From: Bacteroides stercorirosoris
GTDB lineage: Bacteria > Bacteroidota > Bacteroidia > Bacteroidales > Bacteroidaceae
Assembly (NCBI RefSeq): GCF_900142015.1
Contig: NZ_FQZN01000005.1
Location: 1-64,000 of the forward strand
Length of the DNA: 64,000 bases
Direction of reading: 5' to 3'
Below are positions 1 through 8,457 of this stretch, piece by piece; position 1 is the stretch's first letter; the number at the start of each line of letters is the position of its first letter. The notes below the pieces were generated by a model. It was not told where the DNA came from, did no database searches, and worked only from the letters and a program-made list of their open reading frames with translations. Made by a program: the position numbers and the translations under genes.

Positions 1-33
1 CGTTTTTTGGGGGGAATGCTTAAAGATACAAAA

Positions 34-66
34 AAGGCAACTAACTCGCAATGAATTAGTTGCCTT
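34..66 (-). terminator. Intrinsic terminator of the PUL operon
   Basis: An 11-bp perfect stem (AAGGCAACTAA at 34-44 and its complement at 56-66) is followed, in the minus-strand direction, by a run of T residues (plus-strand A30-A35). It lies about 190 bp beyond the last PUL gene, so the 22-bp repeat array at 92-201 would sit in the 3' untranslated region. The plus-strand side has only a weak T tract. Confidence 0.75.
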
Positions 67-91
67 AAATTTTATTATTTTAGGAATATCC

Positions 92-201
92 CTATATAGA
101 TGGGACGCGCTGGATATATAGATGGGATACGCTGGAACTATATACCGGACATGCAGGATATATAGATGCAACGTGCATGAGTTATATCTCCTGCACGTTG
201 C
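92..201. repeat. Array of five 22-bp units (AT-rich and GC-rich halves alternate)
   Basis: Five consecutive 22-bp units begin at 92, 114, 136, 158 and 180. Units 1 and 2 match at 19 of 22 positions (shared TATATAGATGGGA and CGCTGG). Unit 3 carries the AT-rich core in the opposite orientation (CTATATA), and units 4 and 5 are more diverged. Within each unit an AT-rich core and a GC-rich core are about 11 bp apart. It lies between the last PUL gene and its terminator. The function is unknown. Confidence 0.7.
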
Positions 202-255
202 ATTTTTAGTTCGTCTCCGCATGATTCCTCAAATGCAAAGATGCATAACCTCCCT

Positions 256-2280
256 TTATTTCTGCAAGAACTCTTCTGCCCGTCCCGGAGAAAAGAGTTC
301 CCATAAAGAAGCGACCGTCCAGCCCGGAGCGAAGATATTATTATAATATCCTTTTCCATTGCGTCCATAGTCCCAGTTGGTGTGCTGCACTACTTCGGGA
401 TAATAACCCACTTTGGCAATGCCGCACATATGGCCTTCATAAGGCAACAACTGACGCATAGAAGTGGAAATCACCTTAGCAAAATCCGAGAAACGAGTCT
501 CGTTATATTCTTTGGCAAGCCAGCGCAATACATCCGCAAATTCAAAAACAAACACGTCAATGTGATTATTCTCAACTGATACGTTACCCCAACCGCGAGT
601 TTTCAAACCAATGTCACCCAACATTTGTCCTTCTGCAAAAGGAACGTCCCAAGTATAATACCAGGACAAAGCGAAATAAGCAGCTTTCTTTGCCAGCTTT
701 GCATAATGGGCGCGTTCTGTTCCTTTAGTAACCAGAGCCAGATAATACGTAGCTGTAGCAGCATACAAAGAAGCCTCTTTATCTTCACAATTAGCGTCCA
801 ATGTTGAAGAGAAATAATCGGATTTGGTAATCAGTTCCTTCTCCAGATAGTCTACCGTGCGTTTTGCACTTGCCAGATAGCGCTTATCCTTAAAGTATTT
901 GTAGGCCATTACCAAAGGCAGAGTAGCCGAAGGAGTGCTACCACCGCTCTCGTCTACGATAGAGAAATCGTCCTTGAATTTACGAGGGAAACTGCCGTCT
1001 GCATTCTGCAAACGCAGGAAACTGTCCAGCATACCTTTGATGCGTTTCTCCCATTCAGGATGTCTACGCTTTTGTTGCTTCTCGTAGTTCAAATAGTTCA
1101 GTACGGCATATACGCCTTCCGACTGACGACGGATGCTATGAACAGGATCTTTCGATTCACGGTTGTAGTGAACGACTTCGTTAATAAATCCGGCTTGGGA
1201 AAAACCATTCTGAAGATAAGTATCGAAAACACTATTGGCATTATCCACCAAATCCGAACGGTTTTGTTGCGCCCCATACTCCAAAGCGTTGAAAGCATTG
1301 AGCAATGTGCGTCCAACAAAGCCAACTTCGGCAACATCCGTACTGGCACAAGTGGCTGTTTCCAACTCTACACCGGAGTAATAGTGGGTAGATGTATTAT
1401 CCACATAGCTTTCTACAAAAAAGTTGCTCATCACTTCTTTCATCCGATCTACCGTATAATGCGTATTGACAGGTTGCGGACGATTAGTATCATAGCTATA
1501 CTCCCAAGTGCGCTGTACACATTCGGAGAAGTCAGCCACATTTATTTCCGCCAATTCCCAAGTCAATGAAATGCTATCGCCCTTGCGAAGCAACTGGAAA
1601 GCCTCAACAGCAGGAGCCAATGTCAGCTTGCGAATATAGGTCTTCGGAGCTTCCTTATATGGAAAGCCAAAAGAGAGCACGCTCACACCTCCGATATTCT
1701 CAAAACCCGTATAGCCAATAGAAGTTTCACCGGATACAATCACTTCACCTTCCTTATGAGTGACCAATGCGTCCTTATCGAACTTATCGATACGGATCAC
1801 TGACATTGCTTTCCCGTTGACCGGGTTGAAAATAGCTGTCAACGGAGTACTTAAACGGTCCTCACGAACCAACCAACTATCAGAGGTATGGAATGAAGGC
1901 GCCTTTTCCGGAGAACGCAGATTACGGCGATACCAGAATCCCGGCATATAGAATTGGCAGTCGACATGTTTATAACCAGTCTTTACTTGCTCTCCATAAT
2001 TGAAATACACATTCTCCAAAGCCTTAATCACAACATTGACACGTTGCTTTCCGTCTTTCCCTGTTACTTTACGGGTAATAAGCAAGGGCAATTCTTCATT
2101 TGCCTGGCAATTGTATGTGCTGCCATCTTGCATCTTCTGCAAAGTCAATGAATAGCGCTTAGCATTATTCCCCGGCACCTTTAGAGAAACAGAAATATTC
2201 TCCGAAACATAGTTTACCGCTCCTACTTGGACAATGCCCACTAAAAGCATTACGCCTAAAAACAATCTTTTTAACCTCAT
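256..2280 (-). CDS. Unrecognised secreted protein, probable alpha-helical barrel, last gene of the PUL
   Basis: I do not recognise the family with certainty. The start is placed at the ATG whose protein begins MRLKRLFLGVMLLVG, a typical signal peptide. A TTG six bases upstream gives a longer frame but is less likely. The mature 650 residues have a beta-rich N-terminal part (residues about 25-230) followed by a helical part. The helical part has repeats such as LRLQNADGSFPRKF and TLPLVMAYKYFKDKRYLASA that look like the hairpins of an alpha/alpha toroid, as in polysaccharide lyases and several hydrolases. The gene starts 34 bp after the GH127 stop, so it is co-transcribed. It probably acts in the periplasm or at the surface on the same glycan. 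A catalytic function is inference from context. Confidence 0.75.
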   Translation of the reverse strand: MRLKRLFLGVMLLVGIVQVGAVNYVSENISVSLKVPGNNAKRYSLTLQKMQDGSTYNCQANEELPLLITRKVTGKDGKQRVNVVIKALENVYFNYGEQVKTGYKHVDCQFYMPGFWYRRNLRSPEKAPSFHTSDSWLVREDRLSTPLTAIFNPVNGKAMSVIRIDKFDKDALVTHKEGEVIVSGETSIGYTGFENIGGVSVLSFGFPYKEAPKTYIRKLTLAPAVEAFQLLRKGDSISLTWELAEINVADFSECVQRTWEYSYDTNRPQPVNTHYTVDRMKEVMSNFFVESYVDNTSTHYYSGVELETATCASTDVAEVGFVGRTLLNAFNALEYGAQQNRSDLVDNANSVFDTYLQNGFSQAGFINEVVHYNRESKDPVHSIRRQSEGVYAVLNYLNYEKQQKRRHPEWEKRIKGMLDSFLRLQNADGSFPRKFKDDFSIVDESGGSTPSATLPLVMAYKYFKDKRYLASAKRTVDYLEKELITKSDYFSSTLDANCEDKEASLYAATATYYLALVTKGTERAHYAKLAKKAAYFALSWYYTWDVPFAEGQMLGDIGLKTRGWGNVSVENNHIDVFVFEFADVLRWLAKEYNETRFSDFAKVISTSMRQLLPYEGHMCGIAKVGYYPEVVQHTNWDYGRNGKGYYNNIFAPGWTVASLWELFSPGRAEEFLQK

Positions 2281-2314
2281 ATTCAATCTTCTTTTTATTA
2301 TAATTTAGAACGTT

Positions 2315-4249
2315 TCAACGTTCTGTCAACCAATAAATAATGTATCGTTCAAAATGAATCTTATAAAAAGGTTCAATCGTTATCTCCTTAGTTCCGTTCA
2401 TTGGCAGAGAAAAACGCAGCGGGTTTCGGCTTATAACCTTTAAATTATCTGCAACCGCGTCCGCAACATATGCCAAAGACGGTATCTCTTTCAAGTCCAA
2501 TTCCCTTCTTGCCGTATTGTTCATTGTACTCCAAAAACTATCGGGCAGATTTTTCTTCCCAAAACGTCCGGCCAAGACATAAGGACCATATAATAGTGCC
2601 ACATATTTATCTGACTTTTTCAATCTCTCAATATAGGGCTTCATAGAATACTTCAAAACAATTTTATTATCATGTGCCCATACTCTGTCAAACAGGCAAT
2701 AACCGGAACTATCCGTAACTAATTCTTCTTCTTTACCATTGATAATGAAAGTCGGATTCTTCATCCACTCAGGTTTCCGAATACGGAGCACGAAACGTTG
2801 CTCCCTCCTTGCCTTTAATCTAAACTCCACTTCGTCAGTTTCAAGAAGATTACAATGTTGCGTCAGCTCAACTCCTTTATCTTTCCATGAAAGAACCGAT
2901 GGAATAAACAAATTGACTCTAACTCCGTCGCTATCATGGCTATAAATAAACTTCCCCAATTTAGCGGGACTTTCCAGTCCCGTATGTCCGCAACACCAGA
3001 ACGAGCTGTCTCTGGAAGCGTATATCCGATAATGTCCCGGACGCATCGGGGTGAAGTAACAACACATACCTTTTTCAGGATCGTATGCAGATAGAATATG
3101 GTTAAAGAGCACCCGTTCATAATAAGCAGATTTCTCAGCGTCCGGGCGAAGACTGAAAAGGCTTTCTGTCAAACGTAACATATTGACGGAATTGCACGTT
3201 TCAGGTCCGCTAAGAAGTAGCATCTTCTTCTCAAACTCCTCTTCCGGAAAGAAATGTTCTCCTACACTATTTCCCCCTATCACCCAGGTATGATTATGAA
3301 CCACGATATTCCAAAAGTTCATTGCGGCAGTCAAGAAGCGCTCGTCTCCCGTATACAAATAGTATTTCTGGAATCCGGTAAATTTAGGAATCTGAGTATT
3401 CGCATGCCATCCGAAAAGGATGTCCTTTCCTTGCGACAAAGGCATCCACATCGCTTTGTCATGCAGTCTGCCCGCCCAGTCGAGAAAACGTTTTTCACCC
3501 GTTAATGCGTAGACATCTGTAAATGATTCGTTAATAGAACCATGTTCGCAGACCAATAGTCGTTGTACCTGTTCGTCAGTTAATTTGTCCAATACCTGAA
3601 ACCCAAACCAGTCTGCCAAGCGAATCAGCACGGACAGCGCTTCCTTACTGCCACACTGAGTATAAGCCGCAGAAAGACCAAGCATCATCTTATTTATTAG
3701 ATAAACCGGTGCCCAAGCGCCATTAACAGTTGGATTATTAGTTTGTATCCTCCCAGAAGCCACTTCACTGAACAATTTCCGTCCATCCTTAATTCCTAAG
3801 ATAAAACCGTCTTTCCCCGCCTTCTGGCAACGCGCCAACTCCTTTACCACATACTTCAACCTTCTCAGCAACTCTTTATCGCCCGTAGCTTGCCACATCA
3901 TCGATGCCGACGAGAGATAAAAGCCCAAGAATCCTCCTCTGAGAGGTCCCGCTCCCCACACATCTTGCGACTCCCAGCCGGCATACGCCCCAGCTTTTGG
4001 CGGCAATCCCGCTTCAATCCGATAAAAATGAAGAAGAGAATCAGGATTTAACCAAAGAAGATACTCTTTCCCCTTTTGTTGAAGATCTAAAAAAGGACTA
4101 TCAAGCAAACGGATATCTTTCAATGGGAAATAAACAGTTTCTTCAGGAACCGGTGCTGGAAGGGATTGAGAGAATGCAAATACACCTCCCGCACCCCATC
4201 CCGCCAACAAGAGCATCAATCTTTTTATAAATCGATTACAGGTCTCCAT
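2315..4249 (-). CDS. GH127/GH146-type beta-L-arabinofuranosidase (DUF1680 fold)
   Basis: A secreted 644-residue member of the DUF1680 glycoside hydrolases, which remove beta-L-arabinofuranose. The N-terminus is a signal peptide (to about residue 28). The family's zinc-thiolate active site is visible: Glu331 in GGNSVGEHF matches the acid/base, Glu350 and Cys352 in ETCNS are zinc ligands, and the Cys419-Cys420 pair in FWCCGHTG holds the nucleophile cysteine and a zinc ligand. HANTQIPK, also typical of the family, is present. The gene begins 12 bp beyond the GH43 stop and is part of the PUL operon. GH127 versus GH146 cannot be decided by eye. The family's known activity is on beta-L-Araf; the exact substrate here is inference. 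Confidence 0.9.
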   Translation of the reverse strand: METCNRFIKRLMLLLAGWGAGGVFAFSQSLPAPVPEETVYFPLKDIRLLDSPFLDLQQKGKEYLLWLNPDSLLHFYRIEAGLPPKAGAYAGWESQDVWGAGPLRGGFLGFYLSSASMMWQATGDKELLRRLKYVVKELARCQKAGKDGFILGIKDGRKLFSEVASGRIQTNNPTVNGAWAPVYLINKMMLGLSAAYTQCGSKEALSVLIRLADWFGFQVLDKLTDEQVQRLLVCEHGSINESFTDVYALTGEKRFLDWAGRLHDKAMWMPLSQGKDILFGWHANTQIPKFTGFQKYYLYTGDERFLTAAMNFWNIVVHNHTWVIGGNSVGEHFFPEEEFEKKMLLLSGPETCNSVNMLRLTESLFSLRPDAEKSAYYERVLFNHILSAYDPEKGMCCYFTPMRPGHYRIYASRDSSFWCCGHTGLESPAKLGKFIYSHDSDGVRVNLFIPSVLSWKDKGVELTQHCNLLETDEVEFRLKARREQRFVLRIRKPEWMKNPTFIINGKEEELVTDSSGYCLFDRVWAHDNKIVLKYSMKPYIERLKKSDKYVALLYGPYVLAGRFGKKNLPDSFWSTMNNTARRELDLKEIPSLAYVADAVADNLKVISRNPLRFSLPMNGTKEITIEPFYKIHFERYIIYWLTER

Positions 4250-4261
4250 TATTCAAATTCT

Positions 4262-5239
4262 TTAAAATAAAGGTTTCTTTGCCTTTTTGGAAGCTGAATT
4301 CCCCTTGACTGTTGGCCAGCCTTCTTTCCAAATCACCTTGTCCAGCAATAAAACCCTACCGGAAGGATTGGCAACGCTGACTCCATGATACAAAACCCAG
4401 TCATCACCGTTTTTATCCGCCACGAGTTCCGCATTATGTCCGGTACCCACAAAATCCTTGTTCTTATGAATCAATATTTCATGATTATTTTCGAGCATTA
4501 GGTTACCCTTCTTATCCACATAAGGCCCCCATAGGTTATCAGAACGTCCTACGACTGTCTGGTATGTGCTCTTCAGCCCTTCACAGCATGTACCGGTAGA
4601 AGCAAACAGATAATAATAGCCGTTCCTTTTATGAATATAGGTTCCTTCATACGCTGTTCCGGCTATTTGTTTCTTTATCGCTCCCGGAGCTACGGCAAGT
4701 CCATCCTGACTCAATTCTATCCCGTAAATTCCCCGGAAACTTCCCCAAAACAAATATTTCTTCCCATTTTCTTCAATATAAAAAGGATCGATAGAATTTT
4801 GTACGCCAATATCACTACTACGGAACATCATTCCGTGATCAATAAAAGGACCTTCCGGCTTTTCTGCGGTAGCCACTCCAATGCCGCAAGTCCATTCTCC
4901 TCCCCAACGGGACATCGAATAATAGAGTATATATCTATTGCCTATTTTATTGATATCCGGAGCCCATAGTCCACCTTTAGGTTCAAAAGTAGGACGCGTT
5001 TCTTTGGTGAAAACCGTACCGACAGATTCCCAGTTTATCAGATCTTTTGAACGATGAATAGGCATGTTACGAATATCCTCAGTAGCATATAAATAAAAAT
5101 ATCCATCATCCCCCTTAATTACCGTAGGATCCGGAAGACTATAATCTACTACCGGATTCTTGTAGCTTTTGACCGGACCTCCTGCCATAAGCAATACGCT
5201 TATGGCAGGAAATACCAATGCCAGAAATAATCTTCTCAT
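4262..5239 (-). CDS. GH43 arabinanase/arabinofuranosidase
   Basis: A 325-residue five-bladed beta-propeller hydrolase acting on alpha-L-arabinofuranosyl (or xylosyl) linkages. With the start at MRRLFLALVF, which gives a clean signal peptide, the catalytic triad falls at Asp37 (LPDPTV, base), Asp151 (NSIDPFY, pKa modulator) and Glu198 (YEGTYI, acid). WAPDI at 92-96 and the GTGHNAEL motif support the family. An in-frame ATG five codons upstream (5254) is an alternative start. A still longer frame to 5371 lies inside the neighbouring gene and is rejected. The start is 4 bp from the preceding stop, so translation is probably coupled. The WAPD and NSIDPF features resemble endo-arabinanase branches, but linkage specificity cannot be read from sequence. 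Confidence 0.9.
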   Translation of the reverse strand: MRRLFLALVFPAISVLLMAGGPVKSYKNPVVDYSLPDPTVIKGDDGYFYLYATEDIRNMPIHRSKDLINWESVGTVFTKETRPTFEPKGGLWAPDINKIGNRYILYYSMSRWGGEWTCGIGVATAEKPEGPFIDHGMMFRSSDIGVQNSIDPFYIEENGKKYLFWGSFRGIYGIELSQDGLAVAPGAIKKQIAGTAYEGTYIHKRNGYYYLFASTGTCCEGLKSTYQTVVGRSDNLWGPYVDKKGNLMLENNHEILIHKNKDFVGTGHNAELVADKNGDDWVLYHGVSVANPSGRVLLLDKVIWKEGWPTVKGNSASKKAKKPLF

Positions 5240-5243
5240 AGAC

Positions 5244-6554
5244 CTATTTCCCATGTTTTTGATGATTACTTCCTTTACCCAACGCTTCTCCCAACGCATC
5301 AAGCATGCCATATCCAAAACGGTTGTCAGGCAGCAGATAATGGCCTTCGGACCACTCGTTGAAACAGGCAATAGTGAGAATACGGGGAACTTCAGGATGT
5401 TTATTCAGATATACAAACGAAGATTGGACAAAAGCTTTAAACGAAGCCGGATTCTCATTCTTAAAGATAGTGCATGCCGGCCATTGGCTGCGATTCGGTT
5501 TCTCCGGACGACTTTGCGGGGCGATGTAGCGCGGAGTAGAATCCCATCCCGGCGCCAAAGCAGGAATATAAGGAATGTCAAACTGGGCATGATGCTCGTC
5601 CCAAAGCTTGAATGCAACATCTGCAGCCACTGTTCCGTAATCAGGCAATTCGATTTCTTTCGGCTGGAAACGTCCGGCAATCCAGTCCATCGGATTATAC
5701 GAACCAACTGTGCTGTATCCTTCTTCCTTCATATTCCCGCAACTGAAACCTGTGACGTGGAAATGAAGTCCTTTATGCCCTAACTTCTTCGCATATTCGG
5801 TCAGTTCCGCAAACAATTGCTTTACCCCCGCAATGCCTAATTTAGATTCCAGACGACGGGCATCCCAAATACATATAACCGGCTTACCGTCAATTTTCCA
5901 ATAGTTTTCAAGATGGCAATATCTGGAAATCATGTATGAGAGACTCTTCCAGCACTCTTCCTTTGAGAAGTCGGGCGCATCATAACTTGGAGGATAGGCA
6001 TTACTTCCATCGGTTCTTTTCGTCGGATATAATACATACCAGGGATGGTTGGTCCACATACAGGCGAACTTCACATCGTTCACATTGTTGGATTCCAAAA
6101 AGCCGTTCTCCAAAGCCTCATGAAGGCAGGGCTTGCCATCATACCAGTACCAGTCCCAAATCAGTACATCAATACCACTTTGCTTACAAAGCTTATTGTA
6201 AACTTCCCATGTGGAAGGTTTGCTTTCATCCAGTTCACCCAGCAAAGGAGTGCGCGGCTGTTGGTGACCATCAAACCAGGGACGTGCACTTCTGATCAGA
6301 TTGTACTCCGTCCACCCTTGTGCATATAGTTTGTTATGCAAGGCCGAAGGATGATAATTCGGAAAAGCATAAGCGGCAACAGTCAGCCCCTCCGGCTTTT
6401 TCAGCAAGTCCGGATCTCCGGCAAGCGTTTCCAAGTCATCAGGGAGACGATAGACTTTTTCTTTCCCCTTTTTCTGTGCATAAGCAGGCATCAAACCTAT
6501 TAATAAAAGACATATAATAAGTTTACCTACGCGATTTCTCATTTTTGCATTCAT
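5244..6554 (-). CDS. WbsX/GH99-like secreted protein
   Basis: A 436-residue exported protein resembling the WbsX (glycosyltransferase WbsX-like) family, whose fold relates to GH71/GH99 hydrolases. Visible family features are AYAFPNYHPS, GWTEYNLIRSARPWF with a nearby GHQQPRTPLLGE, the strand DVLIWDWYWYDGKP, and the C-terminal FNEWSEGHYLLPD. A signal peptide (MRNRVGKLIICLLLIGLMPAYAQ) directs it to the periplasm or outer membrane. An internal ATG at 6542 gives that peptide more cleanly than the outer ATG at 6554. Export and its place between a SusD and GH43 argue for a hydrolase rather than a transferase. That assignment is inference. Confidence 0.75.
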   Translation of the reverse strand: MNAKMRNRVGKLIICLLLIGLMPAYAQKKGKEKVYRLPDDLETLAGDPDLLKKPEGLTVAAYAFPNYHPSALHNKLYAQGWTEYNLIRSARPWFDGHQQPRTPLLGELDESKPSTWEVYNKLCKQSGIDVLIWDWYWYDGKPCLHEALENGFLESNNVNDVKFACMWTNHPWYVLYPTKRTDGSNAYPPSYDAPDFSKEECWKSLSYMISRYCHLENYWKIDGKPVICIWDARRLESKLGIAGVKQLFAELTEYAKKLGHKGLHFHVTGFSCGNMKEEGYSTVGSYNPMDWIAGRFQPKEIELPDYGTVAADVAFKLWDEHHAQFDIPYIPALAPGWDSTPRYIAPQSRPEKPNRSQWPACTIFKNENPASFKAFVQSSFVYLNKHPEVPRILTIACFNEWSEGHYLLPDNRFGYGMLDALGEALGKGSNHQKHGK

Positions 6555-6592
6555 CGTTTTTACTATTTAATTGTTTTGATTGTTATTCAGAC

Positions 6593-8383
6593 TTATTCCA
6601 CCGGTACATTATCCTCAGCTCCAAAATAACCAATATTCTGGTTAATCCGTCCTTGGGTGTTTGAAGTTATAGCTGTCAGAGGCACCGGCCATAAAACATG
6701 GTAGGGTTTCATGACAAAGGCATTGGTAGAATAGAAGTACTGGGATGCAAAGAAATTGTTTTTCTCCATCACACGGTCATAATACCAATTCTTCTCTGAG
6801 AAATTTTGAAGAGAATATCCATCCTTACCCAATTGTGCCTTTAAGAAAGCGATACGGGTCAGTTCCACCTTGCGATGTTCTTCTATATAAAGCTCTCTTC
6901 CCCTTTCATCCAAAATATCATCCAATGATACGGTAGAAAGTTCCGGTGCCTTGGCACGCTTGCGTATCTCGTTAACGTCACTTGTCGCAGCTGGGATATT
7001 GCCCAACCAATAGTTAGCCTCAGCCCTCATCAGATAAGTTTCCGCCAGGCGGAATACGTATTGGTCGGTAAATCCACCGGCCGGAGCCTTCCCTTTATTC
7101 AGGTCATCCTTATAAATAAGCACTTTGACTGTCGGGAAAGAGAAATAGCAACGCATTGTATCTGAAACAAATTTACGTTCAACGGGCTTTCCAAAATAGG
7201 TTGCACTCCCTCCCTTGGAAGCCGGACGATTGTAAGTGAGCCGGGAAATATCATACCAATTGTTTTCATTATGACGCAAATCAGCACCACAATTTTTCCA
7301 AAGTGCATACTGTCCATAATTGGTCGGACGGATTTTAGCAATGCCTCTCCCCAATTCTTCCACCTGTTCATATCCGTCATAAGGTGCTGCATCATAAGTT
7401 GTTCCGTTTTTCCCATCAGGTGTCTTTACAGCAGCGCCATTGCTCCAATAAGGTACAAAATTGCGCATACGGTTCGAGCCTTTAGGAGCCACATTTCCTT
7501 CTATTCCGTATCTTTCCTGAACTACAAAAATGGCTTCCTTGTTTTCTATCGCACTGATATTATCCTCCTGAAACAAATCATTAAAAACATCCAGTTTCGG
7601 ATTAGATGCATTTACTCCGAAACGTTCACGCATCAGATGCAGCCCATAATCATTGATGCATCGCGTCGTCGCTTCTACAGCCAGCTGAAAGTCACCGGTA
7701 GACAAATAAATCTTTGCCAACAAGTGTTCTCCGGCAGCTCTACTTACACATCCGCGTTCTACATTGACAGGCAACCATTTCACTGCGAATTCCATATCAC
7801 TCTTCATCTGTTGCAGAATACTCATTCGCGAAGCCGAATTAAAATCAAGTTTAGGCTCGGCAACTTCCTCCAATATCAAAGGTACATCCCCCCACTGATG
7901 AACCAATAAATAATACCAATAGGCTCTGTGGAAATAACCTTCAGCCAAAAGCTGGTTTTTATCTTCCTCGTTAGTTATGCTAGACTTTGGAACACGACTA
8001 ATGACAGTATTAGCATATTTTATCCCATTCCATGCCAGATCCCAGTATCGAAGATGCAAGGCCATATTGGTGGTTGGCGTAAGCTGAGTTTCTAGGTTAT
8101 GTATTTCCTTTACTTCCGGTGCTCCTATCACTGAAAGGTCGGACCAAGCATATTCGTAAACAAGCGGTGTCTCACAATAACCTGCGTTAAAAGCATCACC
8201 AAACCACTCCCACTTGATTTGCTTTCGGGATGTGATAAGCAAAGCATCCAAACCTTCTTTATCCATAAAAGTATTCTCTGGAGCAAAAAAGGACAAAGGT
8301 TCCGGGTCAAGATCAACACATGACATCAAGCCTGTCAGCAAAAAGACCGGAATATACCGAGCCATTTTTTTTATCTTTCTCAT
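6593..8383 (-). CDS. SusD-like surface glycan-binding lipoprotein (copy 1)
   Basis: A 596-residue SusD/RagB-family lipoprotein that would bind glycan at the cell surface and lid the SusC channel. The chosen ATG gives MRKIKKMARYIPVF followed by a lipobox ending GLMSC. Longer frames reach an ATG at 8407 and a TTG at 8422, but they add residues before the signal peptide. SusD features include the helical TPR-like core (LLAEGYFHRAYWYYLL), RLAETYLMRAEA and the C-terminal LDERGREL..EEHRK stretch. By eye it is about four-fifths identical to the second SusD at 9947-11743, including near-identical C-terminal ends. The sulfatase lies between the two copies, and only one SusC is present. Confidence 0.93.
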   Translation of the reverse strand: MRKIKKMARYIPVFLLTGLMSCVDLDPEPLSFFAPENTFMDKEGLDALLITSRKQIKWEWFGDAFNAGYCETPLVYEYAWSDLSVIGAPEVKEIHNLETQLTPTTNMALHLRYWDLAWNGIKYANTVISRVPKSSITNEEDKNQLLAEGYFHRAYWYYLLVHQWGDVPLILEEVAEPKLDFNSASRMSILQQMKSDMEFAVKWLPVNVERGCVSRAAGEHLLAKIYLSTGDFQLAVEATTRCINDYGLHLMRERFGVNASNPKLDVFNDLFQEDNISAIENKEAIFVVQERYGIEGNVAPKGSNRMRNFVPYWSNGAAVKTPDGKNGTTYDAAPYDGYEQVEELGRGIAKIRPTNYGQYALWKNCGADLRHNENNWYDISRLTYNRPASKGGSATYFGKPVERKFVSDTMRCYFSFPTVKVLIYKDDLNKGKAPAGGFTDQYVFRLAETYLMRAEANYWLGNIPAATSDVNEIRKRAKAPELSTVSLDDILDERGRELYIEEHRKVELTRIAFLKAQLGKDGYSLQNFSEKNWYYDRVMEKNNFFASQYFYSTNAFVMKPYHVLWPVPLTAITSNTQGRINQNIGYFGAEDNVPVE

Positions 8384-8457
8384 ATCAATAACTATTTCAT
8401 AATTCATATACAATATTTTCAACTAACATATACTGTTCTAAATATATATTTTTACAC

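Noticed and set aside
5240-5371. N-terminal extension of the GH43 protein
   Set aside because: It lies inside the WbsX-like gene, and the internal ATG gives a proper signal peptide.
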